Assembly (NCBI RefSeq): GCF_007859735.1 | Contig: NZ_SIHI01000001.1 | Span: forward strand, 280,848-344,847 | Origin: Thalassoglobus neptunius | GTDB lineage: Bacteria; Planctomycetota; Planctomycetia; Planctomycetales; Planctomycetaceae | Direction: 5' to 3' | DNA: 64,000 nucleotides | In this document: positions 11,322 through 19,703 of the stretch, in pieces | How the letters are laid out: each line of letters starts with the position of its first letter | Position numbering within the stretch: the stretch's first letter is position 1 | Position numbers and translations under genes: made by a program | Notes under the pieces: model-generated | Seen by the model: the letters and a program-made list of their open reading frames with translations, nothing else | What the model was told of the DNA's origin: nothing | Databases searched by the model: none

Positions 11322-11650
11322 CAATGAATCCACTCGAGCCATGATTGAACAAAGTTCCTGCGACGCACCGATCGGAATTCCTCCGATCAATCCTGCGAAT
11401 CGATCACCGAAGAAAAGTCGGTGAGGCCACAATCAACGGATTGCGACGAAACCTCAACGGTTTGCCTAATGCGACCATCGAATGCAACTGCGTCGGTGAG
11501 AGCAACAAACTCTCACGACAAGGAACCCCTGCAAGAGATACAAATGCCGTGCCAGAGAAAGGGAATGTCAGAGTTGTAATCTCTGCAACACTGCCTTGAA
11601 AACACATAATGGATTCAAGCGGACCCACTTTTATAAAGTGTCTCACAGCT

Positions 11651-11681
11651 TTAAAAGAAAACCGGGAGTGCCCGCTCCCGG
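11651..11681 (-). terminator. Rho-independent terminator after the second pilin gene
   Basis: On the minus strand CCGGGAG (11681-11675) pairs with CTCCCGG (11668-11662) across a 6-nt loop and is followed by TTTTCTTTT. It lies about 160 nt after the stop of the pilin gene at 11843-12223. It would cut transcription between the major pilins and the rest of the locus. No gene is seen in the surrounding 11322-11842 stretch. Confidence 0.85.
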
Positions 11682-11842
11682 AAACAGGTGAGTCTGTAGA
11701 CGATCAGCGCCCGAATGCTCGCAAACGGGACAAGTCCGATTGGTTACGAACGATGCAAGTTCGATGCGATCAAATGTGGACTAAGAAAATGCAGACGCCC
11801 GAGCCACGACAGAATTTCGCTTCGAAACCAAATTCACGCTCG

Positions 11843-12223
11843 TTACGGTTTCCCAACAGAGTCGCTGCGAATGACGGGAGAAATCAGTCCTGCCGAATCA
11901 TCGCCTCGGTCAATCAGAATACATGTCCCGCCGACCGTTTGCCCGACACTCTGTGCGCCGCTGTCGGAGACATCGCAAAAGTCGGCAGTATCGTCAAAAT
12001 TCGTCCCGGCGGTTTGTGAAGAATGACCGGTGACGCTGCTGGTCCCATAACTCTGATCGAGTGCCGAGACGGAGTCGGCAACATCAGCCAGCTCGGTCAC
12101 CACCTGATCACGCAACGTGGTTTGTCCGACAATCAGGCCGATGACGAGAATTGTTGCGACAAGGACAAGTTCTGTTGAAACAACAAATCCTGCTTCATCA
12201 TCAATTAGGGAAATAAACATCAT
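11843..12223 (-). CDS. Flp/type IV-like pilin, second tandem copy
   Basis: A 126-residue small protein. The leader MMFISLIDDEAG is followed by FVVSTELVLVATILVIG, a prepilin-like processing region with Gly before the predicted mature Phe and a Glu six residues in. The helix is followed by TTLRDQVVTELADVAD and a low-charge tail with two cysteines (FCD and GTC). About 50 residues of the N-terminal region are nearly identical to the pilin at 12543-12914, while codons differ. ATGATG gives two possible starts (12223 or 12220); GAGG upstream favours either. It is probably a structural pilin of the Tad pilus. Intrinsic terminators follow both paralogues, consistent with separate, high-level expression. 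Confidence 0.8.
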   Translation of the reverse strand: MMFISLIDDEAGFVVSTELVLVATILVIGLIVGQTTLRDQVVTELADVADSVSALDQSYGTSSVTGHSSQTAGTNFDDTADFCDVSDSGAQSVGQTVGGTCILIDRGDDSAGLISPVIRSDSVGKP

Positions 12224-12444
12224 TTTACCTCTGAAGACTTAAGACACTGCTTGTACTCAGCCCGAACCCTGTTTCAAACATAAGTCAGTATCAACCAGCG
12301 AAAGTTGCGCCTCGAAATTCGGATTTTCATCGTTACGAGACTAAAACACCAACGGAATCAACTTTCGCGGCCAGCCCTCACACGGAATCATCGCTTTGCT
12401 CGCGTTGACTCACTCTCCACGAGAATCTCCACGAAAATGGATTC

Positions 12445-12474
12445 AGCGATGACGAGTTTTCACTCGTCATCGCT
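12445..12474 (-). terminator. Perfect 13-bp hairpin downstream of the first pilin gene
   Basis: AGCGATGACGAGT (12445-12457) and ACTCGTCATCGCT (12462-12474) are exact inverted copies around a TTTC loop. The hairpin is 69 nt past the stop of the pilin at 12543. There is no strong U-tract on either side, so it may act as an mRNA stability or attenuation element rather than a strong terminator. No gene is seen in 12224-12542. Confidence 0.65.
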
Positions 12475-12542
12475 TTCCGTAATTGTGTACGGATCCATTT
12501 GCTCTGCGGAGCTTCGTCTTTTCAGGTTCACGTCAACAGTCA

Positions 12543-12914
12543 CTATGGACCTGTTGAATCTCCGCCCCCTGGTGGAATTGTTTGAACTCCAGCAGCATCA
12601 ATACCGCCGTCGATCAAAACACATGTTCCGCTGTCTGCAAGTCCCTGTTGTCCGTTGTCCGACTGGTCGCAGAAGTCAGCGTTGTCGTCAAAGTTTGTTC
12701 CAGCAGTGAAAGAAGCATGGCCAGTGACGTCACTGAACGCATAGCTCTGGTCGAGGGCTGAAACGGCGTCTGCGACGTCAGCAAGTTCGGTCACAACTTG
12801 ATCGCGAAGAGTCGTCTGTCCGACGATCATTCCGATCACGAGGATTGTCGCAACCAAAACAAGTTCGGTTGAAACGACGAATCCAGCTTCGTCATTCATC
12901 AGGGTGCGTAGCAT
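12543..12914 (-). CDS. Flp/type IV-like pilin, first tandem copy
   Basis: A 123-residue protein, the first gene of the Tad locus. It starts MLRTLMNDEAG and continues FVVSTELVLVATILVIG, the prepilin-like segment shared with the paralogue at 11843. The tail contains FCDQSDNG, GTCVLIDGG and a Gly/Pro-rich end. A good ribosome-binding site (AAAGGAC, about 7 nt before ATG) is present. Prepilin peptidase would cut after the Gly of DEAG; the peptidase gene (tadV/cpaA) is not in this window. The protein is likely the major pilin or one of two alternative major pilins. Confidence 0.82.
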   Translation of the reverse strand: MLRTLMNDEAGFVVSTELVLVATILVIGMIVGQTTLRDQVVTELADVADAVSALDQSYAFSDVTGHASFTAGTNFDDNADFCDQSDNGQQGLADSGTCVLIDGGIDAAGVQTIPPGGGDSTGP

Positions 12915-13452
12915 TTTTTTGTCCTTTTACGATTTACAAGAATGAGTTGGGGACGATTCCCCGAGCGTTGCTCATTGACTGCAGCAGAAGAGACTCATCT
13001 CGCTGGAGGAGGATCTCATGCACGCCTTATGCCAAACGTCCAAGAGTCCAGCTTCTTGAGGATTTCTTCCGGCAATATGATCTAAGTCTGAAAATCAACA
13101 CGTGTCGTTGTAATCGCGTGGAAACATGCAAATCCGAGACTGACAACCATTGGAACAGAGTTGTATTCCGCGCGTCGTGAAGATTCCGAATGCTGCATCC
13201 AGTTGTCTTAACTACAGCATCCTGCATGTTCTGAACATTCGACGTTAAACTATGACGATTAACACGATGAAGAGGCGAAAGGCTGTCCGTAGATTTCAAG
13301 AGTGACTGGCTGAGTTCAAGCTGATGAGTGCAACAATTGCATCGACGGGCGGATGCGAGAGCGGATTGAGAAATGACTGGCCGATAGTGGAGTCACATCA
13401 CTCGCCAGTTTTCCGCCGCTTCCGAGAATGGATCAAACATGACCGATGTAAG
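12915..13452. other. Intergenic region between divergent Tad and TTT loci
   Basis: About 540 nt that should contain the pilin promoter (minus strand) and part of the control region for the TTT operon. Short open frames exist on both strands but none has a ribosome-binding site plus protein-like composition. Confidence 0.35.
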
Positions 13453-13482
13453 ATTGTGACTTCGCCGACAGGTTGTCACAAT
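13453..13482. promoter_or_regulatory. Inverted repeat upstream of the fused TctC-TctB gene (operator candidate)
   Basis: ATTGTGAC (13453-13460) and GTCACAAT (13475-13482) are exact inverted copies separated by 14 nt. The element lies 78 nt before the proposed TTG start of the transporter operon, where a dimeric regulator could bind. No regulator gene is adjacent. Confidence 0.5.
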
Positions 13483-13559
13483 GCCTTCGACAGAGCGTCA
13501 TTCGAGAAGGTCTTCCCAAGGCTGTACGAGCAGACTCACATCATAACAGGAGGAACGAT

Positions 13560-15038
13560 TTGGAGGGATTGAATCGATTCTGGCAGGCATCACACTCGAC
13601 GATGTCACCGACAGTCAATTCCAGCAGATTCCATTCAACAGATCGACGACCGAACCGGAATTCGGGAAGAGATCTGTTGAAAACAACAGTTGTCGTGGGG
13701 CTCCCGTTCTTTCTTGTGATCCATGTCCTTCTCTTGTCTGGATGTTCCGAGAACGCGCTCTCGTCTGCGGCTGATGGTCGTGAGTTTCCTCAAAAGGCGA
13801 TCAAGGTCATTGTTCCCTTCTCTGCAGGGGGAGGCAGCGACACGTTCGCTCGAATCATTCAGCAGGCAATCGACGAGCAAGAGTTGCTTCCGAACCCGAT
13901 CGTCGTCATCAATGTCCCCGGTGCTGGGGGAACAATTGGTTCGCGTCGAACGAAGAACGCCCGTCCCGATGGTTACACCATCATGCAGCTTCATGACGGA
14001 ATTCTGACATCGAAGTATTCCGGAATTGTCCATTACGGCCCCGAAGCGTTTACACCGATCGCCGCGACTGGCGAGTCGATCATGATCATCGGAGTCGGTG
14101 AGAACTCTCCCTATCAGTCTCTCCAGGAACTCATGAAAGATGTCGCCGACCGACCCGATGAAGTTGTCTTCGCATCGAACATCGGAGCCCCGAGCCAATA
14201 CGCCGGTCTGATGCTTGAGAAAACGACTCCGGGCGCCCGATTTCGTTACTCACAAACTGGTGACGGAGCGAAACGGTTTGCCGGGTTGCACGGTGGTCAT
14301 ACTGATGTCTCGGCGTTTTCGCTGGCCGAATACATTCAATTTCGTCCCTCCGGGCTGAAGGCACTGGCGCTTCTTGGAAAGTCTCGACACCCGGAAGCAA
14401 GAGATGTCCCCACTGCTCTTGAGCAGGGCTTTGATGTCGTCAGCACGAATATGATTTTCTGGTGGGCGCCGATTGGAACTCCCCCTGAACGCATTGCTGT
14501 CATTTCTGAAGCTCTCGAGAGAGCAATGCAAAGTGATCAAGTCCGAGAACGACTGGCCCAACTGAAAACCGATCCGGTGTTCCTCTCGGGAAGCGAACTC
14601 GAAGAAGAGTTGAAGACGAGAAGTGAACTGATTGCGTCTGTCTCCGTCCGCCCGACTCTTGAACTTCCCGACTTTCCCCGATGGATTGCCGGAGCCGTTG
14701 CCGTCTTTGCTGTTCTCGCCCTGACCTTCAACACGGTCGGATTCGGGCGGAGTGGCGATCAGTCACTCCCGGAACCTTCGAACGATTCCACTCGCACCGA
14801 TTTCGTTTCCTGGAGAAACGCAACGTTGACGCTACTGACCACAGTGGTCTATGTGATTGTGCTCAGCATGAACGCGATCGGTTACATCCCCTGCACTCTC
14901 GCATTTATGATTTTCGTCGGCCTGTGTCTGAGTCCGACCACCAGGAGAATGCTGGTGATGAATGGAGTGCTCGCATTGATCCTCAGCGTCAGTCTCCATT
15001 TGGTCTTCACTCGAATATTCGTCATCGACTTACCATAG
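13560..15038 (+). CDS. Fused TctC-TctB: TTT solute-binding lipoprotein joined to small membrane subunit
   Basis: A single protein of about 492 residues. The proposed start is TTG at 13560, placed 6 nt after a perfect AGGAGG (13548-13553); ATG 13602 is the next option and has no comparable site. A hydrophobic segment ending LLLSGCSEN is a lipobox. Residues about 75-370 form a TctC/Bug substrate-binding domain (IKVIVPFSAGGGSDTFARII, NVPGAGGTIGS). From about 375 the protein has several hydrophobic helices (WIAGAVAVFAVLALTF, TLTLLTTVVYVIVLSMN, a pair at the end) that look like TctB. TctC and TctB are normally separate proteins. TctA follows 8 nt downstream. The ligand is unknown; with a sulfatase in the operon it might be a carboxylated or sulfated organic compound (inference). 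Confidence 0.85.
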   Translation: MEGLNRFWQASHSTMSPTVNSSRFHSTDRRPNRNSGRDLLKTTVVVGLPFFLVIHVLLLSGCSENALSSAADGREFPQKAIKVIVPFSAGGGSDTFARIIQQAIDEQELLPNPIVVINVPGAGGTIGSRRTKNARPDGYTIMQLHDGILTSKYSGIVHYGPEAFTPIAATGESIMIIGVGENSPYQSLQELMKDVADRPDEVVFASNIGAPSQYAGLMLEKTTPGARFRYSQTGDGAKRFAGLHGGHTDVSAFSLAEYIQFRPSGLKALALLGKSRHPEARDVPTALEQGFDVVSTNMIFWWAPIGTPPERIAVISEALERAMQSDQVRERLAQLKTDPVFLSGSELEEELKTRSELIASVSVRPTLELPDFPRWIAGAVAVFAVLALTFNTVGFGRSGDQSLPEPSNDSTRTDFVSWRNATLTLLTTVVYVIVLSMNAIGYIPCTLAFMIFVGLCLSPTTRRMLVMNGVLALILSVSLHLVFTRIFVIDLP

Positions 15039-15046
15039 AAGACGAC

Positions 15047-16537
15047 ATGCTGGATTCGCTCTCCAACCTCTTTACCCTTGAGGCACTCTTCTTGATGTTC
15101 CTGGGAACGTCTTTGGGAGTCGTCGTGGGAGCCATCCCCGGCCTGACAGGGGCAATGTTGATCGCGTTGTCGCTGCCACTCACCTTCGGAATGTCTGGCG
15201 AGATGGCTCTCGTCTTGCTGATTTCGATGTATGTGGGAACGGTGTCCGGAGGGCTCGTCACCGCCACACTTCTCCGCATTCCCGGGACTCCCGCATCGAT
15301 GATGACCACACTCGACGGTTATCCTATGGCGGTCGAGGGAAAATCAGGGCGTGCACTGGGGCTGGGAGTAATGGCGTCTCTTGTTGGCGGACTCGTCAGT
15401 TGGGGATTTCTCGTGATTCTCTCCGGTCCCCTGGCAACGCTATCCCTTCAATTTGGCCCCTTCGATTTTTTTGCTTTGGTCATGATGGCATTGATCCTCA
15501 TCGTCTCGGTCAGTGGAGAGTCTCTGATCAATGGACTTCTTTCCGGCGCACTCGGGCTGCTTGCCGCCATGCCGGGTGCTTCTGCAGCAACGGGGCAACC
15601 GAGATGGACGCTCGGTTTTCACGAATTGAACGACGGACTGAAACTCCTGCCGGTCCTGATCGGGCTCTTCGCTGTCAATCAGGTCTTGAACGAAGCATGG
15701 AATTTGAATCGCGGACAGGAAGCATCGATTCTTCGATCGAACCGGATCTCACTCAGCATTTCCGACTGGTTCTCCAATCGCGTGAATCTGTTGCGATCAT
15801 CGCTTCTTGGAACGTTCATCGGAATCCTTCCCGGAATCGGAGCGAACATCGGCTCGGTGGTGGCTTATTCGGTCGCAAAGAGTCAGTCATCGCATCCGGA
15901 GAAGTTTGGAACCGGGAGTGAAGAGGGAATCATTGCATCCGAAGCAGCGAACAATGCGACGGTCGGAGGCGCGTTAATTCCTCTCATCGCGATGGGAATT
16001 CCGGGAAGTGTGATCGATGCCATATTACTCGGAGCGCTTGTCATTCACGGGCTCCAACCGGGCCCGCTGCTCATGGAGCAGAACCCTGAGGTCGTTCACA
16101 TTATCATGTGGACAATGCTGTTTTCGAATTTGCTAATGTTCGGGCTGATGGTCTTTTCGATCAGATGGCTCGCCAAGCTGGCCAGTCTTCCCAAACATCT
16201 TTTGATTCCAACAATCTTGACATTCTGCGTAATCGGGTCGTACGCACTCGCCAATCGAATGTTCGATGTCTGGGTGATGCTCGGCTTCGGTCTGATCGGA
16301 TTTTTTATGGAGCGCTGGAGAATCCCGCTTGCCCCGTTCGTCATTGGATTCGTCCTCGCTCCGATTGGGGAAGAACATCTCAGCGAAGGTTTGATGCAAA
16401 CCAACGGAGACTGGTCTCCGCTTCTGACACGACCAATCGCCGGAACCCTGACGGCGCTCTCCATCGCTCTCCTGTTTTTTACCGTGTTTCAACACTATCG
16501 TGGCCGCAGAGTCCAAGCGAAAGGCCAAGATGACTGA
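15047..16537 (+). CDS. tctA: TTT transporter large membrane subunit TctA
   Basis: A 496-residue, very hydrophobic protein of the DUF112/TctA family, normal family length. Family signatures seen are GVVVGAIPGLTGAMLIAL near 20-40, LLRIPGTPASMMTTLDGYPM near 75-95, the internally repeated FIGILPGIGANIGSVVAYSV, and EAANNATVGGALIPLIAMGI. The ATG at 15047 lies 8 nt after the stop of the TctC-TctB fusion. The protein should be the sodium- or proton-coupled permease for the ligand delivered by the fused partner. Its last codons overlap the start of the sulfatase gene. Confidence 0.93.
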   Translation: MLDSLSNLFTLEALFLMFLGTSLGVVVGAIPGLTGAMLIALSLPLTFGMSGEMALVLLISMYVGTVSGGLVTATLLRIPGTPASMMTTLDGYPMAVEGKSGRALGLGVMASLVGGLVSWGFLVILSGPLATLSLQFGPFDFFALVMMALILIVSVSGESLINGLLSGALGLLAAMPGASAATGQPRWTLGFHELNDGLKLLPVLIGLFAVNQVLNEAWNLNRGQEASILRSNRISLSISDWFSNRVNLLRSSLLGTFIGILPGIGANIGSVVAYSVAKSQSSHPEKFGTGSEEGIIASEAANNATVGGALIPLIAMGIPGSVIDAILLGALVIHGLQPGPLLMEQNPEVVHIIMWTMLFSNLLMFGLMVFSIRWLAKLASLPKHLLIPTILTFCVIGSYALANRMFDVWVMLGFGLIGFFMERWRIPLAPFVIGFVLAPIGEEHLSEGLMQTNGDWSPLLTRPIAGTLTALSIALLFFTVFQHYRGRRVQAKGQDD

Positions 16538-17930
16538 ACGACCAAACATCCTGTGGTACTGCACCGACCAGCAACGTTTCGACACAATCGGCGCCTTGGG
16601 AAACAAGTTCGTCCAGACGCCGACGATTGACGCACTCGTCAATCGGGGGACCGCATTCACGCACGCATATTGTCAAAGCCCCATCTGCACTCCCAGCAGA
16701 TCAAGCTTGATGACGGGCATGTACCCCTCTCGTTTGCACAACACCCGCAACGGAAACCGTTCGTTTCCGGAGTCCGTTCCGCTCATTTCCAAGCTGATTG
16801 CCGAGAATGGCTACAGCTGCGGAATGATTGGAAAGTTTCATTTACAGAGCGCAGGACACCGGACCGAACCGCGACTCGACGACGGCTTCAACTTCTGGAA
16901 ATTCAGCCACGCCCCTCGCGATGACTGGCCGACGGGTCATGACTATGCCGATTGGGTCCGCGAGCAAGGTGCCGATCTCGACGAACTTCGCAACAGCCCG
17001 AGTCGCGTCCCGCCCGAGTTGCATCAAACCAAGTGGGCGAGTGACATGGCCATCGAGTTTCTGGAACAGCAAACCCCGGGAACGCCATGGCTTCTCAACA
17101 TCAACGTTTACGATCCCCATCCTCCGTTCATCCCTCCCAAAGATTATGCAGATCGATTTGATCCCGAACAAATGCCGGGCCCGTACTTTCAGGACTCTGA
17201 CCTCGATCAACAGCGAGTTCTGAACACGGTCGACTTTCAAGATGAAACCCGTTCGCCAGAAGAACATAACGCAAAGCAGAAACAGGCCGACTATTATGCC
17301 ATGATCGCTCAGATCGACGATCAACTGGCGCGAATCCTGAGACAACTTGAGATGACCGGCCAACTCGAAAACACAATGGTCGTTTTCACAAGTGACCATG
17401 GGGAGTCGCTCGGCGATCATGGACTGATGTACAAAGGGTGTCGCTTCTATGAGGGTCTCGTTCGGGTTCCCCTCATCTTCTCGTGGCCGGGCCGAATTCA
17501 GTCGAGCCAGCAAAGTCACTCCCTCGTCGAACTCCTCGATCTGACAGCGACTCTTCTCGACTACACTCAGACACCTCCACCTTCCACACTTCAAGGAAAG
17601 TCATTACGACCAATTCTCGAGGGATCAGCAAAGAGCGATCACCATCGGGATTTTGTCCGTTGCGAATATTTCGACGCTCTTGATCCGCACTTCACACACG
17701 GCACGGGGTCAATGGCAACAATGTATCGAACGAAGCGATATAAATTGTGTGTTTACCATGACCACAACCTCGGTGAGCTTTATGATCTTGAAAGAGACCC
17801 TTGGGAATTCCGAAACCTCTGGGATTTTCCTGAATATGCAGAGATCCGGAATCAGCTGATCCTTGAAAGTTTCAATGCTCACGTTTGCCTGACAACCGAT
17901 GTGGGCTCAGAGAGAATCGCCCCCATGTAG
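16530..17930 (+). CDS. Formylglycine-type sulfatase
   Basis: A 466-residue arylsulfatase-family hydrolase. The ATG at 16530 overlaps the last 8 nt of tctA (ATGACTGA), suggesting coupled translation; an upstream GTG at 16500 is also open. The active-site signature CTPSRSSLMTG has its Cys at residue 53, which would be converted to formylglycine. NILWYCTDQQR provides the first metal-binding Asp, and TSDHGESLGDHGLMYKG carries the second metal site. There is no obvious signal peptide, so it may be cytoplasmic. This would fit cleavage of a substrate after uptake by the adjacent TTT transporter (inference). Choline-sulfatase-like or phosphonate-hydrolase-like activity are alternatives. Confidence 0.92.
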   Translation: MTERPNILWYCTDQQRFDTIGALGNKFVQTPTIDALVNRGTAFTHAYCQSPICTPSRSSLMTGMYPSRLHNTRNGNRSFPESVPLISKLIAENGYSCGMIGKFHLQSAGHRTEPRLDDGFNFWKFSHAPRDDWPTGHDYADWVREQGADLDELRNSPSRVPPELHQTKWASDMAIEFLEQQTPGTPWLLNINVYDPHPPFIPPKDYADRFDPEQMPGPYFQDSDLDQQRVLNTVDFQDETRSPEEHNAKQKQADYYAMIAQIDDQLARILRQLEMTGQLENTMVVFTSDHGESLGDHGLMYKGCRFYEGLVRVPLIFSWPGRIQSSQQSHSLVELLDLTATLLDYTQTPPPSTLQGKSLRPILEGSAKSDHHRDFVRCEYFDALDPHFTHGTGSMATMYRTKRYKLCVYHDHNLGELYDLERDPWEFRNLWDFPEYAEIRNQLILESFNAHVCLTTDVGSERIAPM

Positions 17931-18042
17931 GTGAAGTGTCATTCTGGAAGCAAAATGAAATGCCGTTTCGAATCGACTTGATGCAAGCGCTGGCAGCATC
18001 AACTTCTGAATTCAAAACCAATTGATTGAAAACTCAAAAATC

Positions 18043-18984
18043 ATGACGAAGCCCCTCCTCCGAAGTCTGACAATTGTTCTTCTAGCTGTCACGTTCGTCT
18101 TCTCCCCTTCTCTTTCCGCCGAAGAACAAGTCCCGACTCGACGGGCATTGTTAATCGGAATTGATGGCCTTCGGGCTGATGCTTTGAAAGCAGCCAAGAC
18201 TCCGCACATCGATGCTCTGATTGAAAAGGGAGCATTCACCGAAAACACGCAAATTCTCGGAGAGAGATATCAGGACAACGACACGATCAGTGGTCCGGGA
18301 TGGTCGAGCTTTCTGACCGGCGTCTGGGCAGACAAACACGGCGTGAACGACAACTCCTTCACCGGGAAGAATTACACTGAGTACCCTCACTTTTTCCACT
18401 ACGTGAAAGCTCAGTTTCCTCAAGCGCAAACGTATTCGTTTGTCGACTGGACTCCGATCGACGAGCACATCGTTTCTGACGCGGACGTTCACAAGGTGTA
18501 TCCTGCACATGGACACGAGGAATACACAAAGCAGGATCGCGAAGTTACTCGTGATACGGTCACGACCCTTAGAGAAGCCGATTGCCACGTCGTCATGGCC
18601 TACCTTGGTGCCGTCGACGAAACCGGTCATCGATACGGGTTCCATCCCTCAGTGAGTGCCTATATCACCGCAATCGAACGTGTTGACGCTCAAGTGGGTC
18701 AAATGATCCGAGCTGTCCGATCTCGTCCTGACTTCGATGCGGAAAACTGGCTGATCGTGATCTCAACAGACCACGGAGGACAAGGGCTTGGCCATGGTGG
18801 AGGCCACAGCATCGACGAAATTCGAACGACATTCCTCGTCGTCAGTGGATCATCTTCTCAACCCGGTGAAATTGAAGAACAGACGTATCTCGTTGATGTC
18901 CCCGTGACTGTGTTGACTCATCTCGGAGTCGAGATTGATCCCGACTGGAAACTCGACGGTCAACCGCGAGGACTCAAGGAGTGA
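18043..18984 (+). CDS. Exported alkaline-phosphatase-superfamily phosphodiesterase
   Basis: A 313-residue type I phosphodiesterase/nucleotide pyrophosphatase-like protein. The ATG at 18043 begins a signal peptide (MTKPLLRSLTIVLLAVTF) ending near LSAEE; a TTG at 18022 is also in frame. Metal and catalytic residues are visible: LIGIDGLRADAL (Asp), DTISGPGWSSFLTGV (nucleophile region), DETGHRYG (Asp/His) and STDHGGQGLGHGGGH (Asp-His and His). It should hydrolyse a phosphate or sulfate ester outside the cytoplasm. It is 112 nt after the sulfatase and may be a separate unit. The exact substrate is unknown. Confidence 0.87.
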   Translation: MTKPLLRSLTIVLLAVTFVFSPSLSAEEQVPTRRALLIGIDGLRADALKAAKTPHIDALIEKGAFTENTQILGERYQDNDTISGPGWSSFLTGVWADKHGVNDNSFTGKNYTEYPHFFHYVKAQFPQAQTYSFVDWTPIDEHIVSDADVHKVYPAHGHEEYTKQDREVTRDTVTTLREADCHVVMAYLGAVDETGHRYGFHPSVSAYITAIERVDAQVGQMIRAVRSRPDFDAENWLIVISTDHGGQGLGHGGGHSIDEIRTTFLVVSGSSSQPGEIEEQTYLVDVPVTVLTHLGVEIDPDWKLDGQPRGLKE

Positions 18985-19040
18985 GGTGAAGCCGAAACCG
19001 CTGCGTTCAACGAACCCCATTGCGGATGCCGGAGAATCCG

Positions 19041-19703
19041 TCAATGATCCTCCGGACTGAGGCGTAATCTCTCACAGAGAATTCCAAGGAACCGGTCTGC
19101 GAAGCGATCGACGGGTAATTCGATTCCCGTCAGTTCTGTCACTCCGGGTAATTCGGGTGCAAAATTTGATCGGGAGAGAAGTAGACTCCCGTGCTGCAAA
19201 ATTGCTCCTTGCCGACGACGCTGCGCACTCCCGACGATTTTGTTGGTTCCGATCACAATGTCACGCGCATCACCCCGCAAGAAGCACAAGAACGATTCAT
19301 CTTCGAACGCATCATCGCCACGCATCCGCGCCTCGATTCCCGCATCCGCGAGCAGATGAATAATCACTTCGTGGGCCACTTCATAAAGCTGCGTCGGGTG
19401 TTCGCGCAGCGAATGAGATTTCGGAAGAGCAATTGAGTAGGTCAATTCGTGATGATGGAGAATCGCTCCTCCGCCTGACAATCGGCGAACAACTGGCAGG
19501 TCTCGAAACTGATTCGGCAGAGACACAGGTTCCCGGGCTTGAAAGTGTCCCAGTGAAACAGTCGGCTCTGACCAGAAATATGTTCGAACCGTTGCGCGAT
19601 CTTCTTCGACCGCAACTCTCAACATCTCCGCATCGACCGCCATGTTCTGCTTGCCGGACTGCGCAGCATCTCTGATCAGACGGCATGGAGTCATGGGCAG
19701 CAT
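19041..19703 (-). CDS. LipM-like octanoyltransferase / lipoate-protein ligase family protein
   Basis: A 220-residue BPL/LplA/LipB-fold protein. RRLSGGGAILHHHELTYS (about 73-90) is the ligase-fold signature. NKIVGSAQRRRQGAILQHGS carries the conserved Lys (155). A Cys at 140 in FLCFLRGD lies in the position of the acyl-accepting Cys of LipM/LipL transferases, so it may move octanoyl groups rather than activate lipoate with ATP. There is no C-terminal LplA accessory domain. Its ATG overlaps the stop of tmk by one base (TAATG). Lipoate ligase activity remains the alternative. Confidence 0.82.
   Translation of the reverse strand: MLPMTPCRLIRDAAQSGKQNMAVDAEMLRVAVEEDRATVRTYFWSEPTVSLGHFQAREPVSLPNQFRDLPVVRRLSGGGAILHHHELTYSIALPKSHSLREHPTQLYEVAHEVIIHLLADAGIEARMRGDDAFEDESFLCFLRGDARDIVIGTNKIVGSAQRRRQGAILQHGSLLLSRSNFAPELPGVTELTGIELPVDRFADRFLGILCERLRLSPEDH

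Noticed and set aside
16842-17594. 250-codon minus-strand open frame
   Set aside because: It is antisense to the sulfatase, whose motifs are clear; no ribosome-binding site or domain.
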